A DNA stretch of 64,000 nt from Serratia plymuthica. Its GTDB lineage: Bacteria; Pseudomonadota; Gammaproteobacteria; Enterobacterales; Enterobacteriaceae. The notes below the pieces were generated by a model that was not told the DNA's origin, did no database searches, and saw only the letters and a program-made list of their open reading frames with translations. The position numbers and the translations under genes are program-made. The stretch's first letter is position 1, and the number at the start of each line of letters is the position of its first letter. This document shows positions 53,371 to 63,700 of the stretch, piece after piece. Where the stretch lies: positions 558,001 through 622,000 of the forward strand of contig NZ_CP068771.1 in assembly GCF_018336935.1 (NCBI RefSeq), given 5' to 3'.

Positions 53371-55926
53371 TTACACCATTTTCTTCAGACGGTAAAGCCA
53401 CTCCAGCGCCTGCCGTGGCGACAGAGAGTCCGGATCAAGTGCTTCTAGCGCTTCTACCGCCGGGGACGTTTCCTCATTCAGCAGCGTCATCTGGGTGGCG
53501 TCAACGGTACCGGAGGCGGTATGGCTGGAGATGGCTTCCAGCTCACGCAGTTTCTGGCGCGCGCGTTTGATCACCTCACGCGGCACGCCTGCCAGCGCCG
53601 CAACCGCCAGACCATAGCTTTTACTTGCGGCCCCGTCCTGCACGCTGTGCATGAAGGCGATGGTGTCGCCATGTTCCAGCGCATCCAGGTGAACGTTGAC
53701 CACGCCTTCCATTTTCTCGGGCAGGGTAGTCAGTTCGAAGTAATGGGTAGCGAACAACGTCATGGCCTTAATGCGGTTGGCCAGATTTTCCGCGCAGGCC
53801 CAGGCCAGGGACAAGCCGTCGTAGGTCGAGGTGCCGCGACCGATTTCATCCATCAATACCAGGCTGTGCTCGGTGGCGTTGTGCAGAATATTGGCGGTTT
53901 CGGTCATTTCCACCATGAAAGTGGAGCGGCCAGAGGCCAGGTCGTCTGCCGCGCCAACGCGGGTAAAGATACGGTCCACCGGGCCGATAACGGCCTTGGC
54001 TGCCGGCACGTAGCTACCGATGTGCGCCATCAGCACAATCAGCGCCGTTTGACGCATATAGGTACTTTTACCGCCCATATTGGGGCCGGTAATGATCAGC
54101 ATTCGACGCTGAGGCGACAGCGACAGCGGGTTGGCGATAAACGGCTCGCTCAGCACCTGCTCCACCACCGGGTGTCTGCCTTCGGCAATGCGTACGCCCG
54201 GCTGTTCGCTCATGGTCGGGCAGGCGTAGTTCAGCGTTTCCGCACGCTCCGCCAGGTTAGCCAGCACGTCCAGTTCAGCCAGCGCACCGGCGCTTTGCTG
54301 CAATTCCCCGAGGTGCGGCAGCAGCAAGTCGAACAGCTCTTCATACAGGCCTTTCTCGATCGCCAGCGCTTTGCCTTTGGAGGTCAGGACCTTGTCTTCA
54401 TACTCTTTCAGTTCGGGAATAATATAGCGTTCGGCGTTTTTCAGCGTCTGGCGACGCACGTAGTGGATCGGCACCAGATGGCTTTGTCCGCGGCTGACCT
54501 GGATATAATAGCCGTGCACGCCGTTGAACCCCACCTTCAACGTATCCAGCCCCAGCCTTTCGCGTTCGCGGATCTCCAGACGTTCCAGATAGTCGCTGGC
54601 GCCGTCGGCCAATGCGCGCCACTCATCGAGCTCGCTGTTATAACCGGGGGCGATGACGCCGCCGTCACGCACCAGCACAGGCGGGGCTTCAACGACCGCT
54701 CGTTCCAGCAGATCCTGCAGTTCATCAAACTGGCCGACTTGCGACAGCAGATGTTGCACATGCGGAGTTTCCACACCCTGGAGCAGAGCGTGAATATCCG
54801 GCAACTGCTGGAACGCATGGCGCATGCGCGCCAAATCGCGCGGACGGGCACTACGCAACGCCAGACGCGCCAGTATGCGCTCCAGATCGCCCACCTGCCG
54901 CAGCGAAGGCTGCAGATCGGCATACAAATCCTGCAGTGCGCCAATCGCCTGCTGGCGGTTGTTCAACACCTTGATGTCGCGGGTCGGCATATGCAGCCAA
55001 CGCTTGAGCATACGGCTGCCCATCGCCGTTGCGGTGCAATCGAGAATGGCCGCCAGCGTATTTTCACTGCCGCCAGACAGGTTCTGGGTCAGTTCAAGGT
55101 TACGCCGCGTTGCGGCATCCATGATGATGCCGTCTTGCTGACGCTCCATGGTGATGCCACGGATATGCGGCAATGCCGTGCGCTGAGTATCCTTGACGTA
55201 CTGCAACAGGCAGCCTGCGGCGCGCAATGCCTGATGAGCCTGTTCCACGCCGAAACCGGTGAGATCGCGGGTGCCGAACTGCAGGTTAAGCTGCTGGCGT
55301 GCGGTATCGGGTTCAAACTCCCACAATGGACGACGGCGCAGGCCGTGGCGCTTCTCGATAAGCGCCATATGTTCAAAGGTTTCCGGATAAAGCAGCTCGG
55401 CGGGATTGGTGCGCTGCAACTCGGCCGCCATGGTTTCAACGTCTTCCGGTTCAGCGACGCGAAAACGGCCTGAACTGATGTCCAGCGTGGCGTAGCCGAA
55501 ACCGCGCGCGTCCTGCCAGATCGCTGCCAACAGGTTATCCTGGCGTTCCTGCAGCAGCGCCTCGTCGGTAATGGTGCCCGGCGTGACGATACGCACGACC
55601 TTGCGTTCGACCGGGCCTTTGCTGGTGGCCGGATCGCCGATTTGTTCGCAAATGGCGACGGACTCGCCGAGCTGAACCAGCTTGGCAAGGTAGTTTTCGA
55701 TCGCGTGGTGCGGCACGCCGGCCATTGGGATCGGCTCACCCGCTGAAGCGCCGCGTTTGGTCAGCGAAATATCCAGCAGTTGGGAAGCGCGTTTGGCGTC
55801 ATCGTAGAACAACTCATAGAAATCGCCCATGCGGTAGAACAGCAGAATTTCGGGGTGCTGCGCCTTGAGGCGCAGGTATTGCTGCATCATCGGCGTATGC
55901 GAATCGAGCTTGTCGGTGCTATTCAT
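53371..55926 (-). CDS. mutS: DNA mismatch repair protein MutS
   Basis: 851-residue mismatch-recognition ATPase that recruits MutL. The mismatch-wedge F36 and E38 are in [10 protein letters not shown]. The ABC ATPase has Walker [14 protein letters not shown] and Walker [16 protein letters not shown] with the FATHYFELT switch. The C-terminal tetramer tail ends [11 protein letters not shown]. The frame is intact, so no mutator phenotype is predicted. It lies directly against rpoS without the variable DNA seen between these genes in E. coli strains. Confidence 0.98.
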   Translation of the reverse strand: MNSTDKLDSHTPMMQQYLRLKAQHPEILLFYRMGDFYELFYDDAKRASQLLDISLTKRGASAGEPIPMAGVPHHAIENYLAKLVQLGESVAICEQIGDPATSKGPVERKVVRIVTPGTITDEALLQERQDNLLAAIWQDARGFGYATLDISSGRFRVAEPEDVETMAAELQRTNPAELLYPETFEHMALIEKRHGLRRRPLWEFEPDTARQQLNLQFGTRDLTGFGVEQAHQALRAAGCLLQYVKDTQRTALPHIRGITMERQQDGIIMDAATRRNLELTQNLSGGSENTLAAILDCTATAMGSRMLKRWLHMPTRDIKVLNNRQQAIGALQDLYADLQPSLRQVGDLERILARLALRSARPRDLARMRHAFQQLPDIHALLQGVETPHVQHLLSQVGQFDELQDLLERAVVEAPPVLVRDGGVIAPGYNSELDEWRALADGASDYLERLEIRERERLGLDTLKVGFNGVHGYYIQVSRGQSHLVPIHYVRRQTLKNAERYIIPELKEYEDKVLTSKGKALAIEKGLYEELFDLLLPHLGELQQSAGALAELDVLANLAERAETLNYACPTMSEQPGVRIAEGRHPVVEQVLSEPFIANPLSLSPQRRMLIITGPNMGGKSTYMRQTALIVLMAHIGSYVPAAKAVIGPVDRIFTRVGAADDLASGRSTFMVEMTETANILHNATEHSLVLMDEIGRGTSTYDGLSLAWACAENLANRIKAMTLFATHYFELTTLPEKMEGVVNVHLDALEHGDTIAFMHSVQDGAASKSYGLAVAALAGVPREVIKRARQKLRELEAISSHTASGTVDATQMTLLNEETSPAVEALEALDPDSLSPRQALEWLYRLKKMV

Positions 55927-56241
55927 AAGATTACTGTTTCCAATCCATTGAATTTAAATTTAATTGTGATTTTGATTGTCGTCATTCGCTATCGCATCGC
56001 CTCACAAAACATCACGGGATTGGCGATTGCCGGGCAACGCCGATCCATTAATCAAAGGGCCAAACGGCGCAGTGTAACACCCAGACCTTTTACTGAAGCT
56101 TATACTAGCCCAGCGGGCAATCGGCTGTCACAGGTAAAAATTGGAAGCTTTACGCAAAGCGGGTTTGCAACGCGGGGAAGATGTTGCAGCCGTCATATCG
56201 GCGTTTTTTATTGCAAACTGCCGCTGGGGGCGGCAGCGGCG
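55927..56241. other. Region upstream of mutS and downstream of the SMP-30-like gene
   Basis: 315 bases without a gene. It holds the mutS promoter side and, next to the SMP-30-like stop, a 7-bp hairpin GCCGCTG / CAGCGGC (56220-56240) that may be a weak terminator on the minus strand. A GCTTATACTAGCCC string near 56100 resembles a -10 region. Nothing else is supportable. Confidence 0.5.
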
Positions 56242-57249
56242 TTAGTGAGCGGTGGATGTGGATAAGGGCAGGGGAAGTTGGTAGACGCGGAAGCTGTCGG
56301 GCACTTCGGTTTCATGCCCGGGCAGCAGGCGGTGACGAATGCGCGATTCGGTGACCAGGGCGCAGCCCTGCGGCGTGATGTCCAAATTAACCGGCGACTC
56401 CATGCCTTCGCGAAGGATCTCGATCTTGTGCATGCCGGCCGCGCCCGGCGCGGCAATGCGCAGGATCCTGCCCTGGCCGCTGCTGATGCCATTTTCGAGC
56501 ACGATCAGTGCGCCGTCCGGCGCCAGCCCCATGCCGTCCGGGTTTTCGATGGTGCGCGGCAACAATATCTCGGACAGCACCGGCTGGGCATCGCCATAGC
56601 TGAGAGTATAGAGCCTGCCGGTGCCGAAATTGGCGATCGCCATCCGTTTGTCGTCGAGGATCACGATGCCGGCTGCACCGAGGCCGCTGGGGGCCGTCAG
56701 TCTGCTGTCGCGATACAGCGTCTGAAATGCCGGATCGTCCGGCCGCAGCCGCAGGATACCGCCGCCTTTGGTTTCCGTCAGGTAGACCGTACCCTCTGCG
56801 TCGAGCACGATATCGTTGCCCATTTCGCCTTCCGGCAGCGGCAGGCTGCGGTTGAGCGTGGCATCCGCGACGTTCAGGGCGTAAACGCGGTTGGCGCGGG
56901 CTTTCCCCGCCGACAGGAAGTCCGGCGAATTTCCCCACAGCAGCCCGCGCCGTTCGTCCAGTCTCAGAGCGTTTGAAGCGAACACCGTATCGGTGCCGGG
57001 AAAGAAGGTTTGCCAATCTTGGTTCGGGCGTTTGCGCAGCACGCGGCCGCTGGTAATCAGCCCTACATACAGGGTGCCGTCGGATGCGCGGGCTATGCCG
57101 TTAGGGTAGAGCGCTCCCGGCGGCAATGTCATGCTGGTGGCGACGCAGGGGGCCTGGTTGGCCAGCGCGGAAATGGCCGGGGCCGCAATGGCCAGCAGCA
57201 AGGCCAACAGGGACGCCCGTGCGGGGGAAGGTGTTATCGCGTATGGCAT
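56242..57249 (-). CDS. Exported SMP-30/gluconolactonase-like beta-propeller protein
   Basis: 335-residue protein with a signal peptide (about 1-30, hydrophobic core LLALLLAIAAPAISALA). It then has repeated propeller strands with D/N-G turns: LYPNGIARASDGTLYVG, GNDIVLDAEGTVYLTE, NPDGMGLAPDGALIVLENG. This resembles the SMP-30/lactonase or NHL group. The metal-binding Glu/Asn/Asp set is plausible but not certain. It is the last gene of the SDR-AKR-propeller unit. A periplasmic lactonase role is a guess. Confidence 0.75.
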   Translation of the reverse strand: MPYAITPSPARASLLALLLAIAAPAISALANQAPCVATSMTLPPGALYPNGIARASDGTLYVGLITSGRVLRKRPNQDWQTFFPGTDTVFASNALRLDERRGLLWGNSPDFLSAGKARANRVYALNVADATLNRSLPLPEGEMGNDIVLDAEGTVYLTETKGGGILRLRPDDPAFQTLYRDSRLTAPSGLGAAGIVILDDKRMAIANFGTGRLYTLSYGDAQPVLSEILLPRTIENPDGMGLAPDGALIVLENGISSGQGRILRIAAPGAAGMHKIEILREGMESPVNLDITPQGCALVTESRIRHRLLPGHETEVPDSFRVYQLPLPLSTSTAH

Positions 57250-57303
57250 CCAGTCTCTCCTTTGTTGAGGGGAAGTTACGGGCGCTTTTCCACCGGGCGG
57301 AAA

Positions 57304-58280
57304 TTACCAACGGCGGGTGGGCATGTGCTGTTGCATTGGCGCTTCGAGCGCCGCCATGTCGTCATCCGACAGGTTGAGGGAAAGCGCCGCGACGGCATCC
57401 TGCAGGTGATGCGGTCGCGACATGCCGACCAATGCCGAAGCCACGCCTTTTCTGGCCAGCAGCCAGGCGAGCGCGATTTGCGCCGGCGCTACGCCGCGGG
57501 CGGCAGCCAACGCCTCGACCGCCGCGATGGATTGTTCCACTTCACTGCGCCCGCCATACCACAGCGGGGCCTGTTCGTCGGTCTGGGCGCGCAGCGTGGC
57601 GGATTTTTTGGCACCCGCCAGCAGGCCGCGCGCCAAAGGGGACCAGGGCGTCAGGCCAATGCCTTCCTCCTGGCACAGCGGGATTAACTCTTCCTCATCT
57701 TCACGCGTCACCAGGTTGTATTGGCTCTGCATCGAAATAAACGCCGCCAATCGGTTATGGCGCTGAAAATCCAACATTTTCATAAAGCGCCAGGCGTGCA
57801 TAGAGGAGGCGCCGAGGTAACGGATCTTGCCCGCACGCACCAGAGTGTCGAGCGTTTCGGCCGTCTCTTCGAGCGGTGTTTCGCTATCGAAGCGGTGCAG
57901 TACGAACAGGTCGATATAGTCCGTCCCCAATCGTTGCAGCGACGCTTCCACGCTATGAATGAGATGTTTGCGCGACAGGCCCCGGCCGTTGGGGGATTCG
58001 TCCATCGGAAAGAACGCCTTGGTGGCGATCACCATCTCTTCTCTTCGCGGCGGGCAAAATCGCGCAATGCGCGGCCGACGATGCGTTCGCTTTCGCCCGC
58101 CGAGTAGATATTGGCGGTATCGAAAAAGTTAATGCCGGCTTCCAGCGCCTGTTGGATGAAAGGGCGAGCCTGCTCTTCTTTCAGCACCCAGGGGCGCCAG
58201 GCGGGATCGCCGTAGGTCATGCAGCCCAGGCAGAGCCGGGAAACCTTCAGGCCGCTGTGGCCGAGGCGAACATAGTTCAT
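57304..58280 (-). pseudogene. Aldo/keto reductase (YajO-like), frameshifted
   Basis: The first part (58280 to 58029, 83 codons) encodes the AKR N-terminus with D54 and Y59 (FFDTANIYS), then ends REEKRW-stop. The second part (58035 to 57304, 243 codons) continues MVIATKAFF with the catalytic Lys and the His of VLHRFD. Together they make a normal 323-residue YajO-like enzyme. The break is an exact 5-base tandem duplication (CTCTT twice on the plus strand, 58036-58045); removing one copy restores ...RREEMVIATK. Because Lys and His are in the second frame, neither piece alone can be active. A sequencing error cannot be excluded. Confidence 0.85.
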
Positions 58281-58291
58281 TATGCGTCTCC

Positions 58292-59092
58292 TCAGCGGAT
58301 GCCGGCGATGGTGTAGCCGCCATCCACCAGCAGACTTTGGCCGGTGACAAAACGGGCTTCGTCCGTTGCAAGCCAGACCGCCACATCGCCGATGTCTTCC
58401 GGTTGTCCCATGCGCCCGACGGGGGTGTGTTCGATAAACGGCGCGAAAGCGCTGACATCGGCGACGCTGCTGTGCGCCATCGGTGTTTCGATGATACCGG
58501 GATTAATGTTGTTGATGCGGATGCCCTGGCGTCCGTATTCAAGTGCCACTGCGGGGATTAACGCGTCAATCGCCCCTTTGCTGGCGGAGTAGCTCGACGA
58601 GCCGGCGAGCGCCCCGTGGGTGAGCCAGGAAGAGGTGTTGATGATGACGCCGGCGGAATTTTGCGTAAGGAAAGTCTCTATCTCGTATTTGATCGCCAGC
58701 CACACTCCCCTGAGATTGACGGCGATCACCTGGTCGAAATCCGCACTGCTTTGTTGAGTGATGGGTGAAAAATTCCCAAGTATGCCGGCGTTGTTGAAGG
58801 CGACGTCGAGCCTTCCATAATGGGTGATTACCGCAGCGATCAGCCGACGGATATCCTCTTCAAGCGAAACATCGGCCACCACAGGCAGGGCTTCTCCGCC
58901 CGCGGCGATGATTTCGCCGGCGGTGGCTTCGATCTCTGCCGAACGGCGCCCCGCCAACGCCACTCTAGCGCCTTCGCGGGCATAGGCCAGCGCCGCGGCG
59001 CGTCCGATGCCTGTGCCGCCGCCGGTCACCAGGACCACCTTTCCTTCCAAACGTTTTTGCGGGATGTGAACTGAATCAGTATGCGTAGTCAT
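58292..59092 (-). CDS. SDR family oxidoreductase
   Basis: 266-residue short-chain dehydrogenase/reductase. The cofactor loop is TGGGTGIG (23-30) with R49-R50 after the second strand, which favours NADP(H). The NNAG motif is at 100-103, and the catalytic Ser (154-155 region), Y168 and K172 are present. The C-terminus GQSLLVDGGYTIAG is typical. It is the first gene of the leftward unit and precedes the aldo-keto reductase by 11 bases. Substrate unknown. Divergent from a LysR regulator across 106 bases, which probably controls it. Confidence 0.9.
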   Translation of the reverse strand: MTTHTDSVHIPQKRLEGKVVLVTGGGTGIGRAAALAYAREGARVALAGRRSAEIEATAGEIIAAGGEALPVVADVSLEEDIRRLIAAVITHYGRLDVAFNNAGILGNFSPITQQSSADFDQVIAVNLRGVWLAIKYEIETFLTQNSAGVIINTSSWLTHGALAGSSSYSASKGAIDALIPAVALEYGRQGIRINNINPGIIETPMAHSSVADVSAFAPFIEHTPVGRMGQPEDIGDVAVWLATDEARFVTGQSLLVDGGYTIAGIR

Positions 59093-59198
59093 GATATGGA
59101 CTCTGGGTTATTGATCACACCGCCATGCTATGTTGTTGCCAAAAAGATAACTATCCGTTAAAAATTCATTTCACTGTTAAATTATTTATATCAATCCG

Positions 59199-60092
59199 AT
59201 GAAGAAACTCGAATTGTCCGGCCTGGCGGCTTTCGTCGCGATCGCCAATGAACGCAGCTTCAGGCGCGCCGCCGCCCGGCTTGGCGTTACCCCGCCAACC
59301 CTCAGCCACACTATGCGTGAGCTGGAAGAGCAGGTCGGCCTGCGGTTACTGAATCGAACCACGCGCAACGTTTCGCCGACCGAAGCCGGCGAGCATCTGT
59401 TGGCCAGACTGGCGCCCGCGTTTACCGATATCGACGCTGCACTGGAAAGTCTGAACACCTTTCGCGAGCAGCCGCGCGGGCTGGTGCGGATCAATGCTCC
59501 CCGTTCGGCGATCGAGCTGGTCCTGTTGCCACATTTGGGGCGATTGGCCCGCGATTTTCCCGGAATTACGCTGGAGGTTGTGGCGCAGGAGGGGTTCGCC
59601 AACATCGTCGAACTGGGATTTGACGCCGGCATCCGGCTGGGAGAAGACCTGCACAACGACATGCGGGCGGTGCGAGTGTCGCCGGATCTGCGGCTGGCCA
59701 TTGTCGCGACCCCGGAATACTTCCAACGCCATGGGAAGCCAGATACGCCCGGCGATTTGTTAAATCATCGCTGCATCGGATGGCGCAAGATCTCTTCCGG
59801 CGAACTCTATAAATGGGAGTTTCGCCGGGGAGACAAGGTCGTTTCCGTTGCGGTAAATAGCCCGTTGATACTCGATGACGGCCGGCTGATGTTGCAGGCG
59901 GCGTTAGAGAATGTCGGTATTGCCTTCGCCATCGAGAACGAGGCGGCGGAGCACCTTGCCGCCGGGCGCCTGGAACGGGTGCTGGCGGACTGGTGCCCGT
60001 CATTCCCGGGTTTCTATCTGTATTATCCCAACCGTAGAAACCATCCGGTCGCTTTAACGACGGTAATAGATATGCTGCGTTTCCCCGGCTGA
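59199..60092 (+). CDS. LysR family transcriptional regulator
   Basis: 297-residue LysR regulator. A winged HTH (about 1-62, FRRAAARLGVTPPTLSHTMRELEEQVG) is followed by a linker helix and an effector domain (about 90-290, VRINAPRSAIELVLLPHL). This CrgA/DsdC-like subgroup often regulates a divergent oxidoreductase gene, and the SDR gene lies opposite. The effector is unknown. No terminator is obvious in the following 470 bases. Confidence 0.92.
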   Translation: MKKLELSGLAAFVAIANERSFRRAAARLGVTPPTLSHTMRELEEQVGLRLLNRTTRNVSPTEAGEHLLARLAPAFTDIDAALESLNTFREQPRGLVRINAPRSAIELVLLPHLGRLARDFPGITLEVVAQEGFANIVELGFDAGIRLGEDLHNDMRAVRVSPDLRLAIVATPEYFQRHGKPDTPGDLLNHRCIGWRKISSGELYKWEFRRGDKVVSVAVNSPLILDDGRLMLQAALENVGIAFAIENEAAEHLAAGRLERVLADWCPSFPGFYLYYPNRRNHPVALTTVIDMLRFPG

Positions 60093-60562
60093 AATCGCTG
60101 CATTGCAGCCGGGCGCGTTCCCCTCTTGTCCCTTTCTCCGCCGGCGGAATTTGCTCCCCTCCTGTGCCTGGATCTAATCAAGGGTGCACTATTTTACTTT
60201 CGTCTGTCTGTTGCCGGCCCTGATGCGCCAAAAGTTATCCATAAATACCCTGCGTGTTTTTAACTTATTGTTTATAATTGTTATTTATTTTATCCAGATG
60301 ACTTTGACGAGTTTTAAAGGGTTATTTGAGAGGTCGGTCACACTATTTTTTTATGTGAAATGTGAAGAGGGTCAAGCCGGCAGGTCAAGGATAGACGATT
60401 CTATCGGCCAGTGGCTTACCGGTCTGCTTCACCGTCTCCGTATACTGTCGGCAACCAGGGCAACGTAACGGAAACTTCATAAGGAATGTGCGTGAGGCAA
60501 TCTTGATTGCATCTGGCATACAAATGACACGGGGTTTTTTTGATTATCTTGAGGGGCTTGGT
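60093..60562. other. Regulatory region upstream of the PTS operon
   Basis: 470 bases. A 94-codon reading frame (60184-60468) has no ribosome site and unlikely composition, so I do not call it a gene. The right half holds a possible CRP site and a TATACT -10, consistent with a carbon-regulated operon. Confidence 0.55.
60361..60446 (+). promoter_or_regulatory. Candidate CRP site and promoter of the PTS operon
   Basis: TGTGA, six bases, TCAAG at 60361-60376 matches eight of ten core CRP positions. TATACT at 60441-60446 is a good -10, with only a weak -35 (TTACCG at 60416-60421, spacing 19). chb-type operons are CRP-dependent in E. coli, but this site is weak and rather far upstream. Confidence 0.35.
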
Positions 60563-60880
60563 ATGGAAAAGAAAAAAATCTATCTGTTTTGTTCTGCCGG
60601 TATGTCCACTTCTCTGCTGGTTTCCAAAATGAAAGCGCAAGCGGAGAAGTACGAGGTGCCGGTGATCATTGCCGCTTATCCCGAAGCTCTGGCTGCGGAG
60701 AAAGGCGCCGAGGCAGATGTGATCCTGCTGGGGCCACAGATCGCCTACACGCTTGCCGAAGTGCAGAAACAGTTGCCGCATAAGCCGGTCGAAGTGATCG
60801 ATTCCGTTTTGTACGGCAAACTCGATGGCCTTGGCGTGCTGAAGGCGGCGGTTGCCACAATAAAAAAAGCTAACCAATAA
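60563..60880 (+). CDS. PTS N,N'-diacetylchitobiose/cellobiose EIIB component
   Basis: 105-residue cytoplasmic EIIB of the lactose/cellobiose (Lac) family. The phosphorylated cysteine is C10 in [27 protein letters not shown] and [13 protein letters not shown] are close to E. coli ChbB. ATG 60563 follows GAGGGG. It transfers phosphate from EIIA to the incoming sugar with the EIIC gene 11 bases downstream. No EIIA gene is in the visible part of the operon. Confidence 0.93.
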   Translation: MEKKKIYLFCSAGMSTSLLVSKMKAQAEKYEVPVIIAAYPEALAAEKGAEADVILLGPQIAYTLAEVQKQLPHKPVEVIDSVLYGKLDGLGVLKAAVATIKKANQ

Positions 60881-60891
60881 GGGGCGTTGCC

Positions 60892-62253
60892 GTGAATACG
60901 TTAATTGCCTCGTTGGAAAAGGTCATTCTGCCTTTTGCCGTGAAAATTGGTAAGCAACCCCATGTTAATGCCATCAAAAACGGGTTTATCCGGTTGATGC
61001 CGCTGACGCTGACCGGGGCGATGTTCGTTCTGATCAACAACGTGTTTCTCAGCTTCGGTGAGGGATCGTTCTTCTTCTCGCTGGGAGTGCGGCTGGATGC
61101 ATCCACCATTGAAACGCTGAACGGCCTGAAAAGCATCGGCGGCAGCGTTTATAACGGCACCCTGGGGATCATGTCCCTGATGACGCCCTTTTTCATCAGT
61201 ATGGCTTTGGCTGAGGAAAGAAAGGTTGATCCGCTGGCAGCCGCGTTGCTGGCCGTTGCCGCCTTTATGACCCTGACGCCGTTCAGTGTGGGTGAAGCCT
61301 ACGCCGTAGGCGCGAACTGGCTGGGGGGAGCCAACATCATTTCCGGTATGGTGATCGGCCTGGTGGTGGCGGAGATGTTTGCCTTTGTGGTGCGGCGCAA
61401 TTGGGTGATCAGCCTGCCGGACAGCGTGCCTTCTTCGGTATCACGCTCTTTCTCCGCATTGATCCCCGGCTTTCTTATCCTGTCGATTATGGGCGTGCTG
61501 GCCTATTGCCTGACGCTGTGGGGCACCAACTTCCACCAAATCATTATGGACAGCATCTCGGCTCCGCTGGCGAAAATGGGCAGCGTAGTGGGTTGGGTGT
61601 ATGTGATGTTCTCTTCGCTGCTGTGGTTCTTCGGGGTACATGGCTCGATGGCGCTGGCGGCGCTGGACAGCGGCATCATGACGCCATTCGCGCTGGAAAA
61701 CGTGGAGCTTTACAACAAGTACGGTTCCGTCGAGGCGGCGGTTGCTGCGGGCAAAGAGTTCCATATGTGGGCGAAACCCTTTGTGGACTCCTATATCTAC
61801 CTGGGTGGGACCGGCTCGACGCTGGGGCTGATTATCGCCATCTTTATCGCCTCACGCCGCGAAGACTATCGTCAGGTTGCCAAGCTGGCTACCCCGTCGG
61901 GCATCTTCCAGATCAATGAACCTATCCTGTTTGGCCTGCCGGTGATTATGAACCCGGTGATGTTTATTCCGTTCATCCTGGTGCAACCGGTATTGACGAT
62001 TATCACCACCGTGGCCTATTACACCGGGATGATCCCGCCCATCACCAACATTGCGCCATGGACCATGCCGGTCGGGCTGGGGGCGTTCTTCAACACCAAC
62101 GGCAGCATCGTCGCCATGTTGCTGAGTTTCTTCAACCTGGGCGTTGCTACCTTGATTTACCTGCCGTTTGTAATGATTTCCAACAAGGCGCAAAGCCAGA
62201 TCGATCAGGCGACCGAGAGCGAAGAAGATATCGCCAAGGCGCTGAAATTCTAA
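60892..62253 (+). CDS. PTS N,N'-diacetylchitobiose/cellobiose EIIC permease
   Basis: 453-residue inner-membrane EIIC of the Lac family with about ten helices. It contains the [14 protein letters not shown] motif and the [19 protein letters not shown] loop, whose Glu is important for sugar binding and transport. The start is GTG 60892, after AAGGGGC. The sequence is near ChbC. Substrate is probably a beta-linked disaccharide such as chitobiose or cellobiose. Confidence 0.92.
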   Translation: MNTLIASLEKVILPFAVKIGKQPHVNAIKNGFIRLMPLTLTGAMFVLINNVFLSFGEGSFFFSLGVRLDASTIETLNGLKSIGGSVYNGTLGIMSLMTPFFISMALAEERKVDPLAAALLAVAAFMTLTPFSVGEAYAVGANWLGGANIISGMVIGLVVAEMFAFVVRRNWVISLPDSVPSSVSRSFSALIPGFLILSIMGVLAYCLTLWGTNFHQIIMDSISAPLAKMGSVVGWVYVMFSSLLWFFGVHGSMALAALDSGIMTPFALENVELYNKYGSVEAAVAAGKEFHMWAKPFVDSYIYLGGTGSTLGLIIAIFIASRREDYRQVAKLATPSGIFQINEPILFGLPVIMNPVMFIPFILVQPVLTIITTVAYYTGMIPPITNIAPWTMPVGLGAFFNTNGSIVAMLLSFFNLGVATLIYLPFVMISNKAQSQIDQATESEEDIAKALKF

Positions 62254-62301
62254 CTGTCGGAATGGGGCAGCGCCTGCTGCCCCGGTTTTAGGGGCGTTTG
62301 G

Positions 62302-63687
62302 ATGAAATATCACTTTGCTGACGATTTCTGGTGGGGAAGCGCCACGTCTGCGCCGCAGTCTGAAGGGGCTTCTGCGCGGGATGGCAAAAGCCGCAACATC
62401 TTCGATTACTGGCATGAAATCGCCCCCGAACGTTTTCATCATCAGGTTGGCCCCGCTGACGCGTCCACGTTTTATGACAATTTCCGCGACGATATCCTGC
62501 TGTTAAAAACGCTCGGGCATAACACCTTCAGAACGTCCATCTCCTGGTCCCGGTTGATCCCGCAGGGCGATGGCGAAGTGAACCCTAAAGCGGTCGCCTT
62601 CTATAATGCGCTGATTGATAGCCTGTTAGCGCAAGGCATCACGCCATTTATCAATCTCTACCATTTCGATATGCCGCTGTGCATGCAGCAGAAAGGCGGC
62701 TGGGAAAGCAGGGCGGTGGTCGAAGCCTATGCTCGCTACGCCAAGACTTGCTTCACCCTGTTCGGCGACAGAGTCACCCACTGGTTCACGTTCAATGAGC
62801 CGATTGTGCCGGTTGAAGCGGGCTATCTGAACGACCTGCACTATCCGTGCGTGGTCGATTTCAAAAGGGCCGTCGTGGTGGCTTACCACAGCGTTCTGGC
62901 GCACGCCAAAGCGGTGAGTCATTTCAGGGCGCTGGGCAACGAGGGCACGATAGGCATTATTTTGAACCTGAGCCCGACCTATCCCCGGTCGACCCGCCAG
63001 GAAGACCTCGTGGCGGCCAACTATGCGGATCTGTTGCTGAACAAGAGTTTCCTCGATCCAGTGACAAAAGGGCGTTATCCGCAAGAATTGGTGGATTTGC
63101 TGAAAGCCAACGGATTGCAACCTCAGACCGAGCCCGAGGATGCACAGCTGATTGCCGACGGGGTTGTGGATATCCTGGGCGTCAATTATTACCAGCCTCG
63201 CAGGGTTAAAGCGAAAGAAGGCTTCCGGGCCACCGATAGGGTGACGATGCCGGAAGATCTGTTCAGCTACTATGAGATGCCGGGCCGAAAGATTAACCCG
63301 CACCGGGGCTGGGAGATCTACGAAAAAGGGCTGTATGACATTCTGATGGATCTGAAGGAAAACTACGGCAATATTCCCTGCTATATTTCAGAAAATGGCA
63401 TGGGTGTAGAGGGGGAGGGAGCGTTTATCGGCGCTTCCGGCCGGGTGGAGGATGACTATCGCATCGACTTTATACGCGATCATCTCAAATGGCTGCATCA
63501 GGCGCTGGCAGAGGGGTCTCAGTGCAAAGGGTATCATTTATGGACCTTTATTGACTGTTGGTCCTGGCTCAATGCCTATAAGAATCGCTACGGGCTGGTC
63601 AGACTGGATCGGGAAAGCCAACGGCGCACGCTTAAAAAGAGTGGCTACTGGTTTGCCGAAACGGCCAGACAAAACGGTTTCGACTAA
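62302..63687 (+). CDS. GH1 6-phospho-beta-glucosidase
   Basis: 461-residue family 1 glycoside hydrolase that would cleave the phosphorylated disaccharide imported by the PTS. The acid/base is E166 (WFTFNEP) and the nucleophile E364 (YISENGMG). The C-terminal [13 protein letters not shown] carries the Ser/Lys/Tyr-type phosphate-recognition motif of phospho-glucosidases. In E. coli chb the hydrolase is ChbF (family 4); here a GH1 enzyme takes that place, which leans toward cellobiose or aryl-glucosides as substrate. Confidence 0.92.
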   Translation: MKYHFADDFWWGSATSAPQSEGASARDGKSRNIFDYWHEIAPERFHHQVGPADASTFYDNFRDDILLLKTLGHNTFRTSISWSRLIPQGDGEVNPKAVAFYNALIDSLLAQGITPFINLYHFDMPLCMQQKGGWESRAVVEAYARYAKTCFTLFGDRVTHWFTFNEPIVPVEAGYLNDLHYPCVVDFKRAVVVAYHSVLAHAKAVSHFRALGNEGTIGIILNLSPTYPRSTRQEDLVAANYADLLLNKSFLDPVTKGRYPQELVDLLKANGLQPQTEPEDAQLIADGVVDILGVNYYQPRRVKAKEGFRATDRVTMPEDLFSYYEMPGRKINPHRGWEIYEKGLYDILMDLKENYGNIPCYISENGMGVEGEGAFIGASGRVEDDYRIDFIRDHLKWLHQALAEGSQCKGYHLWTFIDCWSWLNAYKNRYGLVRLDRESQRRTLKKSGYWFAETARQNGFD

Positions 63688-63700
63688 TGGGAGCGGCGCG

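Noticed and set aside
53521..55473. 650-codon plus-strand reading frame inside mutS
   Set aside because: Shadow of mutS; His/Gln/Arg-rich translation with no domain, and no ribosome site.
60184..60468. 94-codon frame upstream of the PTS operon
   Set aside because: No ribosome site, no recognisable domain, and it covers the likely promoter region.
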